The notes under the pieces were generated by a model. The model made no database searches and was not told the origin of the DNA. It worked only from the letters and a program-made list of their open reading frames with translations. The translations under genes were made by a program, and so were the position numbers. Positions 53,566 to 62,461 of a stretch of 64,000 nucleotides of DNA are shown here, one piece after another. Each line of letters begins with the position of its first letter. Position 1 is the first letter of the stretch. The DNA is taken from contig NZ_FOLQ01000002.1 of NCBI RefSeq assembly GCF_900112365.1, forward strand, positions 124,001 to 188,000, given 5' to 3'. Source of the stretch: Spirosoma endophyticum. GTDB lineage: Bacteria > Bacteroidota > Bacteroidia > Cytophagales > Spirosomataceae.

Positions 53566-54090
53566 AGCGAGTGAAGAGCTAAATCAGATTGATACACAAA
53601 GGTAACATTTCGAACGCTACTTCTACGCTTCTACTCCCTTCTTCTGCCGTTATCAATAGACGTCTATAAGGCAAAATTGCTATAGTGGAGCGGTATAATG
53701 ACAGCCTTGCCAATAGAATTCGGCAAAAGCTGTCAGAAATTTGCCTGGAAAGGATAGAGGAGAGGAATTACTAAATATAGTAAACAACTTGCGTATCAAA
53801 TTATACCTCTTAGAATCCATTATTAGATTTTATGCGTATATAGCTGATAATGTGAAGATTTTGACGATCTGCAGTGTCGTGAAAGTAGACTATAGCTGGT
53901 GTTAACGGGGAATAAGTGTATTCCTTCTGCTATTAGTATGATTTTTTTTATTGAGCGGATTGCTTGATTACATCAGGTGTTATAAGCATATTTGTATCTA
54001 CAGCAAAAGTATAGGCGACTTTTTAAGTAGTTAAGATTATAGCATAAGTTTACTAGTTCCTCTTTAAATACACAAAAACGATCCAGATGT
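53566..54090. other. AT-rich gap between purQ and the TetR gene
   Basis: 525 bases. Includes the perfect 12-base palindrome atagacgtctat at 53656-53667 and a bulged hairpin at 53699-53735 (tgacagc-c-ttgcc / ggcaa-aa-gctgtca). A CATATTTG near 53980 resembles a -7 box. No open frame is accepted. These may be regulatory sites for the TetR gene. Confidence 0.45.
53597..53604 (-). promoter_or_regulatory. Candidate purQ -7 promoter element
   Basis: TACCTTTG on the minus strand matches TAnnTTTG exactly, giving a leader of about 25 bases. Confidence 0.4.
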
Positions 54091-54741
54091 ATGAAAATTG
54101 TTAAGCGGAGAAACCGCCAGATGACCATGGAGCGTATTCTGCGCGCTATGGGCGACGTAATGGCCGAGCGAGGTACTGAGAAGGCTGGCATTAATGCCGT
54201 TGCCGAACGTGCTGGCGTAAACAAGGTGCTTATTTATCGCTATTTTGGTGGATGGAACGGATTGCTCGAAGCTTACGTGCAACGTGGTTTTTTCCTGTCA
54301 ATGTTTAACGAAAAGTATCTGGATTCTGTACCGGATAATTTGACTCCCGAAGCCCGGAGCAAAGCCTGGTCAGATTATACGATTCAATTCATGAACGAGT
54401 TTCGTGACAGAAAAGCCTCGCAGGAGTTGATTCGCTGGGAGATGTCGAATGGGGAAACCGAGTTGGCCCGTCGGCTGGCCGATTTTCGTGACCAATCCTA
54501 CAAAAATATGGTGTCTAAACTGGCACCTAATACTGATTTTGATCCAATCGCTATCAACAGTCTAATGACGGCAGCCGTCACTAACCTGGTGCTTACCAGT
54601 ACCCAGCGGGATCACATTGGCGATATTGATCTTCGCTCCGATGCTGGCTGGGAGCGCCTGGAGAAGGCTATTCGTCGGATATATTCCAGCTTGAATACTG
54701 CGCTCGAAGTTGAACAGACGAAGAAAGCAGAAATCGCTTGA
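54091..54741 (+). CDS. TetR family transcriptional regulator
   Basis: A 216-residue TetR-type DNA-binding protein. The N-terminal helix-turn-helix is ERILRAMGDVMAERGTEKAG, INAVAERAGVNKVLIYRYFG. The ligand-binding C-terminal region is helical and diverged, so the inducer is unknown. The usual target is its own promoter and a neighbouring efflux or metabolic gene; no divergent gene is close, because the nearest minus-strand gene (purQ) begins 526 bases upstream. It ends in a hairpin that serves the convergent aminopeptidase gene. Confidence 0.88.
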   Translation: MKIVKRRNRQMTMERILRAMGDVMAERGTEKAGINAVAERAGVNKVLIYRYFGGWNGLLEAYVQRGFFLSMFNEKYLDSVPDNLTPEARSKAWSDYTIQFMNEFRDRKASQELIRWEMSNGETELARRLADFRDQSYKNMVSKLAPNTDFDPIAINSLMTAAVTNLVLTSTQRDHIGDIDLRSDAGWERLEKAIRRIYSSLNTALEVEQTKKAEIA

Positions 54742-54749
54742 TTAAGAAA

Positions 54750-54801
54750 AGTGAGTTAGTCAGCTAAAATCGTTTCTGTTGCTTAAGCTGGCTAACTCAC
54801 T
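54750..54801 (-). terminator. Terminator after the aminopeptidase P gene
   Basis: agtgagttagtcagct / agctggctaactcact, 16 bp with one G-U pair and a 20-base loop. On the minus strand it is followed by cttttctt. Confidence 0.55.
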
Positions 54802-54824
54802 GTCCAGTGCCCGGTCAGGACTGA

Positions 54825-56120
54825 TTATTTATTCATTAGCTCCTCAATCTCAGCGGCTTCCAGTGGAATATTTGCCATCAGGTCTACATTGCCCGATTCG
54901 GTAATCAGTACGTTGTTTTCCAGCCGGATGCCCAGTTTTTCTTCCCGAATATAAATCCCCGGTTCGACGGTAAATACCATGCCCGGCTCCATTTTACGGT
55001 ATTTGTTGCCAACATCGTGAACGTCGAGACCCAAAAAGTGCGACGTGCCGTGCATGAAATACTTTTTGTATAAAGGAGCATCCGGGTCCTGCTTCTCCAC
55101 CTCAGTTTTGTCTAGCAGGCCTAATCCAATCAGTTCCGATTCCATTACTTTGCCTACTTCGCGGTGGTAATCATCCCAAAGGTTGCCCGGACGTAGCATT
55201 TGTGTGGCTTCCTTCATAACACGTAGTACCGCGTCGTAAACAGCCCGCTGACGTTCCGTAAATCGACCATTAACGGGTATCGATCGAGTCATATCCGCAT
55301 TATAGTTGGCGTACTCGGCCCCAATGTCCAGCAGAATTACGTCGCCATCCTGACACTGTTGACTGTTGTCAATGTAATGGAGCACGCAGGCATTAGCCCC
55401 CGACGCGATAATTGGGCTATAAGCCGCTCCCCGTGACCGATTCCTAAGGTATTCATGCATCATCTCGGCCTCAATTTCGTACTCCCAAACGCCGGGTTTG
55501 ATGAAGCCAAGCAGCCGCCGGAACATCTTGTCGGTAATGTCGATGGCAGTCTGGATAAGGGGGATCTCCTGCGGTCGTTTAATGGCCCGGAGATAGTGCA
55601 TCAATGGAGCTAGTCGCTCTAGCTGATGTAATGGATATTTCTGCCGGAACTCATTGATATAGCGGGCATCGCGGGTTTGTACCTCGATGCCTGCACGAGT
55701 ATGCTCGTTGGTATTCAGATACACGTGCTCAGCCTCGAAGATCACCTGCATAAAAATCTGCTCAAACTGGCTGTTCCAGTAAATCTGCTTTTGGGGAATG
55801 CCCGTTACCTGCTCGGCTTCGGCCTTTGTCAGTTTGTGCCCTTCCCAAATTTCGATAAGCTCACTGGTTTCGCGTAAAAAAAGAAGTTCACGAAATTTAG
55901 GGTCCGGATGCTCGGGAAAAAGTACCAGTTGTGTTTCTTCCTGATCGACACCCGTTAGATAGAAAAGGTCGCTATTTTGCCGGAATCCCATAGTGCCATC
56001 GGCATTGGTAGGCATAATATCGTTCGCATTCAGAATGACTAATGACTTAGGTTTCAGCAGACTAACGAGCCGCTGGCGGTTTTTAACAAATAGCTGACTG
56101 TCGATTGGTAAATAACGCAT
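54825..56120 (-). CDS. Aminopeptidase P family metallopeptidase
   Basis: A 431-residue M24 peptidase that removes an N-terminal residue preceding proline. An aminopeptidase P N-terminal domain (QLFVKNRQRLVSLL and SDLFYLTGVDQEE) is followed by the pita-bread catalytic domain. Metal ligands are visible in LLDIGAEYANYNADMTRS, HGTSHFLGLDVHD, FTVEPGIYI and RLENNVLI. The ATG at 56120 (MRYLPIDSQLFVKNR) was preferred; the upstream ATG at 56171 adds 17 residues not typical of the family. Cytosolic. Divergent from the subtilase gene. Confidence 0.92.
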   Translation of the reverse strand: MRYLPIDSQLFVKNRQRLVSLLKPKSLVILNANDIMPTNADGTMGFRQNSDLFYLTGVDQEETQLVLFPEHPDPKFRELLFLRETSELIEIWEGHKLTKAEAEQVTGIPQKQIYWNSQFEQIFMQVIFEAEHVYLNTNEHTRAGIEVQTRDARYINEFRQKYPLHQLERLAPLMHYLRAIKRPQEIPLIQTAIDITDKMFRRLLGFIKPGVWEYEIEAEMMHEYLRNRSRGAAYSPIIASGANACVLHYIDNSQQCQDGDVILLDIGAEYANYNADMTRSIPVNGRFTERQRAVYDAVLRVMKEATQMLRPGNLWDDYHREVGKVMESELIGLGLLDKTEVEKQDPDAPLYKKYFMHGTSHFLGLDVHDVGNKYRKMEPGMVFTVEPGIYIREEKLGIRLENNVLITESGNVDLMANIPLEAAEIEELMNK

Positions 56121-56150
56121 ATATCGGGCCGTTGGGGCTAAGTTTCTGAT

Positions 56151-56158
56151 TAATTTTG
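56151..56158 (+). promoter_or_regulatory. Candidate -7 element for the subtilase gene
   Basis: TAATTTTG matches TAnnTTTG exactly and TTG occurs 16 bases upstream (a little short). Predicted leader of about 95 bases. Confidence 0.35.
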
Positions 56159-56261
56159 CAAAGAAAACCAAAAGCTATAATAGTTTCCGGGCGTTTTTGT
56201 GTTTAATATACTACGTGGTCTTTCAGCCAAAGGCCCAACCCGTTTTCTTCCTGAACGAATT

Positions 56262-57845
56262 ATGACGTTTCGACTGATCATGTTCTTTTGCCTGCTGTCG
56301 CTATCCACGCAGGCCCAACTCAACGTAGTACGTCCTCAACCGAACGTATCGAATGGAATCCAGCCCATGCAGTCGGGCACTAAATATTGGGTTTTGTTAC
56401 GTGATAAAGATCAGGCATCGGCGCCCGCTTTGTCCCAACAATCGATCAATCAGCGGAAAACTCAGAATCTTCCACTGGATGCTACCGATCAGCCGGTTTC
56501 TGCTACGTACCTGAAGCAACTCAACGAGGCCGGTGTTAAACCCGTTTGTCAGTCGCGCTGGCTCAATGCGGTATCGGCAAAGCTAACCGCTCAGCAATAT
56601 GCACAGGTTGCCGCCATGTCCTTTGTGAAAGAAATTCGGGCCATAGATCCGGCTATTGTCATTACGTCGCTCAACTTGCCGGTAAACCCTCAGCTGGCTC
56701 CTGTAATGACCCAGATTCAGGCGTCCGACTTTGCGCAGGCGGGTCTGACGGGTCGTTTTGTGAATATTGGCGTGATCGATGCCGGATTTTTTGGTGCCGA
56801 CTCGGCCAACGCGCTCAAACATATATTTGCCCGAGATGGCGTGAAGCAGATACGTGATTATGTGAATGAAAAAAAGACGCACAATAACCTGCTCCGGACA
56901 CTGGAGACCATGTCGGATTTTCATGGTACGGAAGTATTGGCGGCCATTGCCGGTAACGACCCTACCGATCATATTCAATATGGACTGGCTACCGATGCAA
57001 GTTTCTACCTCGCTCGATCTGATCAGGGAAACCGCGAATATCGGGGCGAAGAAGATAATTGGGTGGCGGCTATGGAATGGATGGATAGCCTTGGCGTTCG
57101 GCTTATCAATACGTCGCTGGGGTATGCCAGAGGCATGAGTAATCCCAAAGATAATTATGAGCCCAGCCAGATGGATGGGCATACGAGTCTTATCAGTCGA
57201 GCCGCGCAGATTGCCGCCGACAAAAAAGGTATTCTGATCATCGTGTCGGCAGGAAACGAGGGCGACGACCGTTCGTGGCGCATCATCAGCACCCCCGCTG
57301 ATGCAGAGGGTGTATTAGCCATTGGCGCTACCAACGCCAAACTCTGGAATCGTATCGGGTACAGCAGCATCGGTCCTGAAAGTCTACCGTATTTGAAACC
57401 CAATGTATCGTGTTTTTCGCTGTATGGGACGTCGTTGTCGGCACCGGTCATTACGGGTTTTGCGGCTTGTGTGATGCAGGCGAATCCGAAGTTGACCAAC
57501 AAACAGGTGATGCAGATTATCGAAAAATCCTCGCATCTGTATCCGTATGGCAATAACTTTATTGGTTATGGGGTTCCACAGGCGTCGCGGGCCATTGCGT
57601 TGCTCCGAAATCAGGAACTACCCGCGACAAACCGATTGGTGAAAGCATCAGGCAAAACCTTTACCCTGGCTGTGGAGACGAGCGAGACATCCGTATCGGT
57701 CTTTCACAAAAAAGACGCGACGCACGTATTACAGCAGGAAGCCACCAAAGTTGCAGGGGGCAAGTTGATCTTGCATCGAGCCGCCGATGAAAAACAGACA
57801 ACGGTCGATCTGAAAAAAGAAGTGATTGAGGTCGTTTGGGAATAG
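56262..57845 (+). CDS. Exported S8 subtilisin-like serine protease
   Basis: A 527-residue protein. Signal peptide (MTFRLIMFFCLLSLSTQAQ) followed by an inhibitor-like propeptide and a subtilase domain. The catalytic triad is Asp173 (IGVIDAGFFG), His221 (DFHGTEV) and Ser391 (GTSLSAP), with SAGNEG as the oxyanion-supporting Asn. The GTG at 56199 gives a longer frame, but the ATG at 56262 starts a clean signal peptide. The short C-terminal domain (from about residue 450) is beta-rich and could be a sorting or accessory domain. It degrades proteins outside the cell; specificity unknown. Confidence 0.9.
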   Translation: MTFRLIMFFCLLSLSTQAQLNVVRPQPNVSNGIQPMQSGTKYWVLLRDKDQASAPALSQQSINQRKTQNLPLDATDQPVSATYLKQLNEAGVKPVCQSRWLNAVSAKLTAQQYAQVAAMSFVKEIRAIDPAIVITSLNLPVNPQLAPVMTQIQASDFAQAGLTGRFVNIGVIDAGFFGADSANALKHIFARDGVKQIRDYVNEKKTHNNLLRTLETMSDFHGTEVLAAIAGNDPTDHIQYGLATDASFYLARSDQGNREYRGEEDNWVAAMEWMDSLGVRLINTSLGYARGMSNPKDNYEPSQMDGHTSLISRAAQIAADKKGILIIVSAGNEGDDRSWRIISTPADAEGVLAIGATNAKLWNRIGYSSIGPESLPYLKPNVSCFSLYGTSLSAPVITGFAACVMQANPKLTNKQVMQIIEKSSHLYPYGNNFIGYGVPQASRAIALLRNQELPATNRLVKASGKTFTLAVETSETSVSVFHKKDATHVLQQEATKVAGGKLILHRAADEKQTTVDLKKEVIEVVWE

Positions 57846-57935
57846 AAATGAAGGAAAATTAATTTCGACCTCATACCGGCTTTACCTGGCGGCTGTAGGT
57901 TTGCTTCCGTAATCAACAGTAAACAACAATTGACT

Positions 57936-58739
57936 ATGGAACTTCAAGCAAAATTAACCACCGCCGTTTTAGTCGCGACTCTTCTGGCCGCTCCCCTTAT
58001 TAAGGCTCAGAATCAATCTGCGGCTGATGCATCCGCTCCCGCTGTAGCCATGACGCCACCTGGTCCGGATGGACCTCGCGGCCCACACGCAGGTGGTCCT
58101 GACCGAGGTGGACGTCAGGGAGAGAGGCATCAGCCGGGCCAACCAGGCCGCCCAGACGAAGGTCGTCGTGGTCTGACCTCCTTAACCACGGTTTCTGGAA
58201 CTGTAGGGCAGTGGGTTAGTAACGATGATGCAATTCTCGACGGCTTCACGTTTACCGGAACGACCAATGCACCGACAACCGTAAAATTTCCACCGCATCT
58301 GGGCCAGCAGGTTCAGAAAGCGATCAAACCGGGGAGTAGCATTAGCGTAACGGGCTTCACTGACACAAACCCACAAGGTGAGTCGACGTTTAGGATGGTT
58401 AGCCTGACGGCTGGTAAAAGCGTTATTACCGACACGCCCCCGGCGGCACCGACAACCACTCCACCCACTCCAACACTCACAACCGTATCGGGTAAAATCA
58501 GCGATTATCGGCTGGGTCGCGATGGTCGGGTCAACGGCCTCGTGCTCGATGACAAAACGATTGTCCGTATTCCTCCGCACGTAGCGTATCAGCTCACAAA
58601 TCTGGCTACCAAAGGCAGTGCCGTTACGGTGCAGGGCTATGCGAAAAACCTCCGTGACGGACAGGTTCAATTGGAGAAAACAAACATCCTGAATGCGTCG
58701 GTGTTGACCATCAACGGCCAGCAATACCTGGTTCGGTAA
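57936..58739 (+). CDS. Secreted protein with two tandem DUF5666-like domains
   Basis: A 267-residue protein. A signal peptide (residues about 1-25) is followed by a Pro/Gly/Arg-rich low-complexity stretch (about 35-80), then two domains that resemble each other. Domain 1 is TTVSGTVGQWVSNDDAILDG through FPPHLGQQVQKAIKPGSSIS. Domain 2, after a Pro/Thr linker, is TTVSGKISDYRLGRDGRVNG through IPPHVAYQLTNLATKGSAVT. Such DUF5666/OB-like beta-barrel domains are usually periplasmic and of unknown ligand. The ATG at 57936 was chosen over a TTG two codons earlier. It is 104 bases upstream of a two-component operon, which may sense the same signal. Confidence 0.65.
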   Translation: MELQAKLTTAVLVATLLAAPLIKAQNQSAADASAPAVAMTPPGPDGPRGPHAGGPDRGGRQGERHQPGQPGRPDEGRRGLTSLTTVSGTVGQWVSNDDAILDGFTFTGTTNAPTTVKFPPHLGQQVQKAIKPGSSISVTGFTDTNPQGESTFRMVSLTAGKSVITDTPPAAPTTTPPTPTLTTVSGKISDYRLGRDGRVNGLVLDDKTIVRIPPHVAYQLTNLATKGSAVTVQGYAKNLRDGQVQLEKTNILNASVLTINGQQYLVR

Positions 58740-58745
58740 CTAGAT

Positions 58746-58832
58746 AGTGAAAGAGCGAATGAGTGAAATCGGACCACCGAAGCGGAGTGGTTAGCTCAGC
58801 GTTTCACTCATTCATTCTTTCGCTCATTCACT
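58746..58832. repeat. Inverted GAGTGAAAG repeat before the response regulator
   Basis: agtgaaagagcgaatgagtg at 58746-58765 and cactcattcattctttcgct with following cattcact at about 58805-58832 form inverted arms. The same words occur at 8190-8220. A false upstream start of the response regulator (58763) lies within it. Confidence 0.55.
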
Positions 58833-58843
58833 CTTTAAGCATC

Positions 58844-59515
58844 GTGAAAATCCTGATTATTGAAGATGAACGTAAGCTGGCTCGGTTTATCAAGCAGGGA
58901 CTGGAGCAGCATGGCCATGTTGCCGACCTGGCTCACTCCGGGTCGGAAGGTCTCGATCATGTTGCCGGAGGGCTGTATGACCTTGTGCTGCTCGATTTGA
59001 TGCTGCCTGGACAAACGGGCTTTGAAGTGCTTCAGAATCTTCGGGCCTTTGGTCTGTCGGTGCCCGTCATGATCCTGTCGGCGCTCAGTGATCCCGAAAA
59101 AGTGGTGCAGGGGCTGGATCTTGGCGCGGTCGATTATCTACGCAAGCCGTTTGATTTCAGTGAGTTGTTGGCCCGGATTCGCGTGTTGCAACGGCGTACT
59201 GATACCAGTGATAACATCGTTTTGCGTGTCGCCGATCTGGAAATGAGGCTTGTCTCCCACAACGTAGTAAAAGCCGGTACTACGTTGGAGCTGACCAATC
59301 GGGAGTTCGCGTTGCTTGAATTGCTCATGCGCCGGGCGGGACATGTCGTGACAAAAAACGAGATCGCGGAGAAAATCTGGGAGGTTGACTACGATATGGG
59401 TAGTAATGTCATCGAAGTCCACATCTATCAGGTCCGAAAAAAAATTGACGCTGTCGGGACAACGGGATTGATCGAAACGCTTATCGGGCGGGGCTACCGG
59501 CTCAAAACGGTATGA
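58844..59515 (+). CDS. OmpR-family response regulator
   Basis: A 223-residue response regulator from the GTG at 58844. Receiver domain: acidic Glu7-Asp8 in KILIIEDERKL, phosphoacceptor Asp51 in LVLLDLMLPG, Ser79 in ILSAL and Lys101 in LRKPFD. The DNA-binding winged helix follows (ELTNREFALLELLMRRAGHV and NVIEVHIYQVRKKID). It is of the CusR/QseB type. The longer frame starting at ATG 58763 adds 27 residues encoded by a repeat, so the GTG is preferred. It overlaps the kinase gene by 4 bases. Confidence 0.9.
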   Translation: MKILIIEDERKLARFIKQGLEQHGHVADLAHSGSEGLDHVAGGLYDLVLLDLMLPGQTGFEVLQNLRAFGLSVPVMILSALSDPEKVVQGLDLGAVDYLRKPFDFSELLARIRVLQRRTDTSDNIVLRVADLEMRLVSHNVVKAGTTLELTNREFALLELLMRRAGHVVTKNEIAEKIWEVDYDMGSNVIEVHIYQVRKKIDAVGTTGLIETLIGRGYRLKTV

Positions 59516-60828
59516 GTCTGCGTAGTCGGATTGTGCTGGCCGTAACGGCTGTGTTTGCAACGGTCAGTCTGCTGGCGGGCTGGCTAATGCTGGGCCGTGC
59601 TGAAAAAAGTTTGCAAACTGCCTTCGACCGGGCTGTTCAGACGCGGGCCGAGTGGTTGCTATCGCTGGTGAGTATGGACCCGGTGATACTACCCTTACCC
59701 ACAGAAACGGAGCGCATGCAGGTAACCTACAACAGCTATGGAAGCATTCGGGAACTCTTCCGCAGTCCTGGTTTCCCTGAAAAAATCAACAGTGAACAGT
59801 CCAGCGACCAACATCAGCGTTCGTATCGGTTTATTACAGTGCAAACCACGCGCGACCAGTTGGCCAATGGTCAGGTTAGCCTTACACTGGCCGTACCTGA
59901 CTGGAGCTTACGGCAGGATGCCAGCCAGTTACGCTGGGTCTTTGGACTAGGCTGGTTACTCAGTTTAGTGATGGCGTTTGCGGGTGGATACGTAGTAGCC
60001 GGTTTATTATTAAAGCCTATTCAACGTATTGTCAATCAGGCCAATCGAATTGATAGCGCATCCGTAATCGAACCAATTTCGCTGCCAGATTCCCGTGATG
60101 AACTTTATCAATTGACCGATACGCTGAACCGAATGCTGGCCCGGATTCGGGAAAGCGCTGAACAGCAGCGAAATTTTTTCGGGGCAGCGGCCCACGAACT
60201 TCGAACGCCCCTGGCCGTCATGAAAACGGGTCTGGAAGTAACCTTGGGTAGTGGTCAGGTAGACGGCCGGACGACACCATTTCTGATTGGACAACTCGAT
60301 GAAGTAAGCCGCCTAAATCGCCTGCTCGATGAATTTCTGACACTTAGTCGGCCCGATAGTGCCGCTCCGTCGCTCAACATAGTGTCAGTCGATCTAGCTG
60401 AACTCATTAAAAAATGCTTAAATAAGCTAGAAATTCTTTCCACTGACTATGATGTAACGACCCGGTTTGATGATTCGAATATGGTAAGCCAAACTTTTCA
60501 GACAGACGTACTAAAACTGGAGCATATTCTGCTGAACTTAATCGAAAACGCTATTAAATACGCTGTTTCGGGGAGCGTCGTTAGTGTGCAGTTACACTAT
60601 TTTGACAGCTGGACAGTTCGTGTGCAGAACCAGACAGTTCGTGAAACAGGCCCAACGCTCAATTTGATGCAACCCTATTTTCAGGCTGATCCGCTCAAAG
60701 AAGGGCATGGGCTTGGCTTGTGGATCAGTCATCGGTTAACAAGGCTACTCGGTGGAGAGTTAAGTCTCAACTGGCAGAACTTCACGTTTACCAGTACGTT
60801 ACGTTTCACAACAACGTCGACGCATTAA
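59512..60828 (+). CDS. Membrane sensor histidine kinase
   Basis: A 438-residue kinase. TM1 at about residues 7-27, a periplasmic domain of about 120 residues, TM2 at about 143-165, a HAMP linker (LLLKPIQRIVNQANRID), then the dimerisation domain with phosphorylated His228 in GAAAHELRTPLAV. The ATPase domain has NLIENAIKYA and GHGLGLWISHRLTRLLGG. The D-box between them is poorly conserved. It overlaps the response regulator by 4 bases, so they form one operon. The periplasmic sensor domain resembles CusS/heavy-metal kinases in layout, but the ligand is unknown. Confidence 0.88.
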   Translation: MSLRSRIVLAVTAVFATVSLLAGWLMLGRAEKSLQTAFDRAVQTRAEWLLSLVSMDPVILPLPTETERMQVTYNSYGSIRELFRSPGFPEKINSEQSSDQHQRSYRFITVQTTRDQLANGQVSLTLAVPDWSLRQDASQLRWVFGLGWLLSLVMAFAGGYVVAGLLLKPIQRIVNQANRIDSASVIEPISLPDSRDELYQLTDTLNRMLARIRESAEQQRNFFGAAAHELRTPLAVMKTGLEVTLGSGQVDGRTTPFLIGQLDEVSRLNRLLDEFLTLSRPDSAAPSLNIVSVDLAELIKKCLNKLEILSTDYDVTTRFDDSNMVSQTFQTDVLKLEHILLNLIENAIKYAVSGSVVSVQLHYFDSWTVRVQNQTVRETGPTLNLMQPYFQADPLKEGHGLGLWISHRLTRLLGGELSLNWQNFTFTSTLRFTTTSTH

Positions 60829-60851
60829 TTTTTCAACTCTATATCTATCAA

Positions 60852-61223
60852 ATGAAAGCACTTTACTGCGTCCTGTTGTTGACGCTATCGAACATTTTTA
60901 TGACATTGGCCTGGTATGGCCATCTCCAGATAAAACAGTATCCTACGCTGGCTAAATTGTCGCTCTTCGGCATCATTATGCTGAGTTGGGGATTAGCCTT
61001 TTTTGAATACATTTTTCAGGTGCCCGCCAACCGGATCGGGTCAGATGAAACGGGTGGGCCCTTCTCCCTTTTTCAACTTAAAACTATTCAGGAAGCCGTT
61101 TCACTGACGGTTTTTACGCTCATTACCGTATACGTTTTCAAGACTGATAAACTAGCCTGGAATCATCTGGTCGGCTTTGTGTTTATCGTCATCGCGGTGT
61201 TCTTCATCTTCAAAAAATGGTAG
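60852..61223 (+). CDS. DUF486 (DMT-like) membrane protein
   Basis: A 123-residue membrane protein with four hydrophobic helices: about 3-20, 34-55, 82-97 and 103-121. KALYCVLLLTLSNIFMTLAW, YGHLQIK and PANRIGSDETGG followed by PFSLFQLKTIQEA are the signatures of DUF486, a family distantly related to the drug/metabolite transporter superfamily. The ATG at 60852 was chosen; the frame opens upstream inside the kinase gene. It overlaps the next MFS gene by 7 bases and is probably co-transcribed with it. No substrate is known. Confidence 0.88.
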   Translation: MKALYCVLLLTLSNIFMTLAWYGHLQIKQYPTLAKLSLFGIIMLSWGLAFFEYIFQVPANRIGSDETGGPFSLFQLKTIQEAVSLTVFTLITVYVFKTDKLAWNHLVGFVFIVIAVFFIFKKW

Positions 61224-62455
61224 GCTCACTCGGGAAGACCGACACCCGCAAACCGTCGGATAAGAGCCTGAAAGCACTCGACTGGGCCAATTTTTTTCTG
61301 GCAGATGTTCGCGATGGTCTTGGGCCGTACCTGGCCATTTACCTGCTTACGTCGCTGCACTGGACTGCCCAAACCATCGGGTTCGCTATGTCGGTAATGG
61401 GTGTCGCGACCGTAATTACCCAGACTCCTGTTGGCATACTTGTCGACCGAACGCGCAAAAAACGGCTGCTTTCTGTCATAGCATCGCTGCTTATTGCAAC
61501 GGCGGCTCTGTTGACGATTCGGTTGCCAACTTACAACGTTGTGATGGGTGGACAGGCCATTATGGGCGTAGCTGCGGCCTGGTTTACACCTGCAGTTGCC
61601 GCCATTACGCTTGGCCTGGTTGGCCATAAAGTGCTCGACGGACGGATCGGCCGAAATGAAACATTCAACCATGCCGGTAATGTGTTTGCTGCTTTGATGG
61701 CCGGACTGATTGGCTACTACGTTAATAATGAAGGCATCTTTATTTTGCTCGCCGTAATGTCACTCATTAGCAGCGTGGCCATCTGGCGCATCCGCGAAGA
61801 CGACATTGATCACGATCTGGCGCGGGGCGATGGCCAGTCCGAAGAGGGAAATGCGGCCAGTGAGAAACCATCGGGCTGGCATGCCATTTTGAGTAACCGG
61901 GCTATTGTGTTCTTTGCACTGGCGTGTGTGCTCTTTCATTTTGCCAACGCGGCCATGCTGCCTTTGCTGGGACAGCGATTAGCCAAAGGGATCAATGCGG
62001 GCGCATCCGCTGCTTATATGTCGGCCTGTATTATTGTGGCGCAACTGGTCATGATTCCGGTTAGTAATATCACGGGGCGATTAGCACCCAAAGGCCGTAA
62101 GAACTTACTACTCATTGGGTTCGCCGTATTACCCATTCGTGGACTGCTCTACACGATGACCAACGATCCGGTCTTGCTGGTCGCTATTCAGATTCTGGAT
62201 GGTGTAGGTGCCGGTACGTTTGGGGTGCTGTCTATCCTGATCGTTTCCGATCTGACCAAAGGAAGTGGCCTCTTCAATACGACGCAGGGGGCAATTGCTA
62301 CCGCGATTGGGCTGGGGGCCTCTCTCAGCAATGCCTTCGCCGGAAGTATCGTCCAGCGGGCTGGTTATACTACGGCTTTCCTGACCCTATCGGGTATTGC
62401 GTTGGCTGCGCTGGCCGTGTTGTGGTTACTGGTACCAGAAACGAAAGTAGAGTAG
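61217..62455 (+). CDS. MFS transporter
   Basis: A 412-residue protein with twelve hydrophobic helices. The MFS loop between TM2 and TM3 is GILVDRTRKKRLL, and a charged central loop (about residues 193-225, REDDIDHDLARGDGQSEEGN) splits it. The family is a general drug/metabolite efflux type. It overlaps the DUF486 gene by 7 bases and converges on rfaD with only 6 bases between the stops. Substrate unknown; the two-component genes upstream could control it, but this is inference. Confidence 0.85.
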   Translation: MVGSLGKTDTRKPSDKSLKALDWANFFLADVRDGLGPYLAIYLLTSLHWTAQTIGFAMSVMGVATVITQTPVGILVDRTRKKRLLSVIASLLIATAALLTIRLPTYNVVMGGQAIMGVAAAWFTPAVAAITLGLVGHKVLDGRIGRNETFNHAGNVFAALMAGLIGYYVNNEGIFILLAVMSLISSVAIWRIREDDIDHDLARGDGQSEEGNAASEKPSGWHAILSNRAIVFFALACVLFHFANAAMLPLLGQRLAKGINAGASAAYMSACIIVAQLVMIPVSNITGRLAPKGRKNLLLIGFAVLPIRGLLYTMTNDPVLLVAIQILDGVGAGTFGVLSILIVSDLTKGSGLFNTTQGAIATAIGLGASLSNAFAGSIVQRAGYTTAFLTLSGIALAALAVLWLLVPETKVE

Positions 62456-62461
62456 CGGTCT

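Noticed and set aside
53973..54224. 83-residue minus-strand frame upstream of tetR
   Set aside because: It overlaps the start of tetR in antisense and has no independent support.
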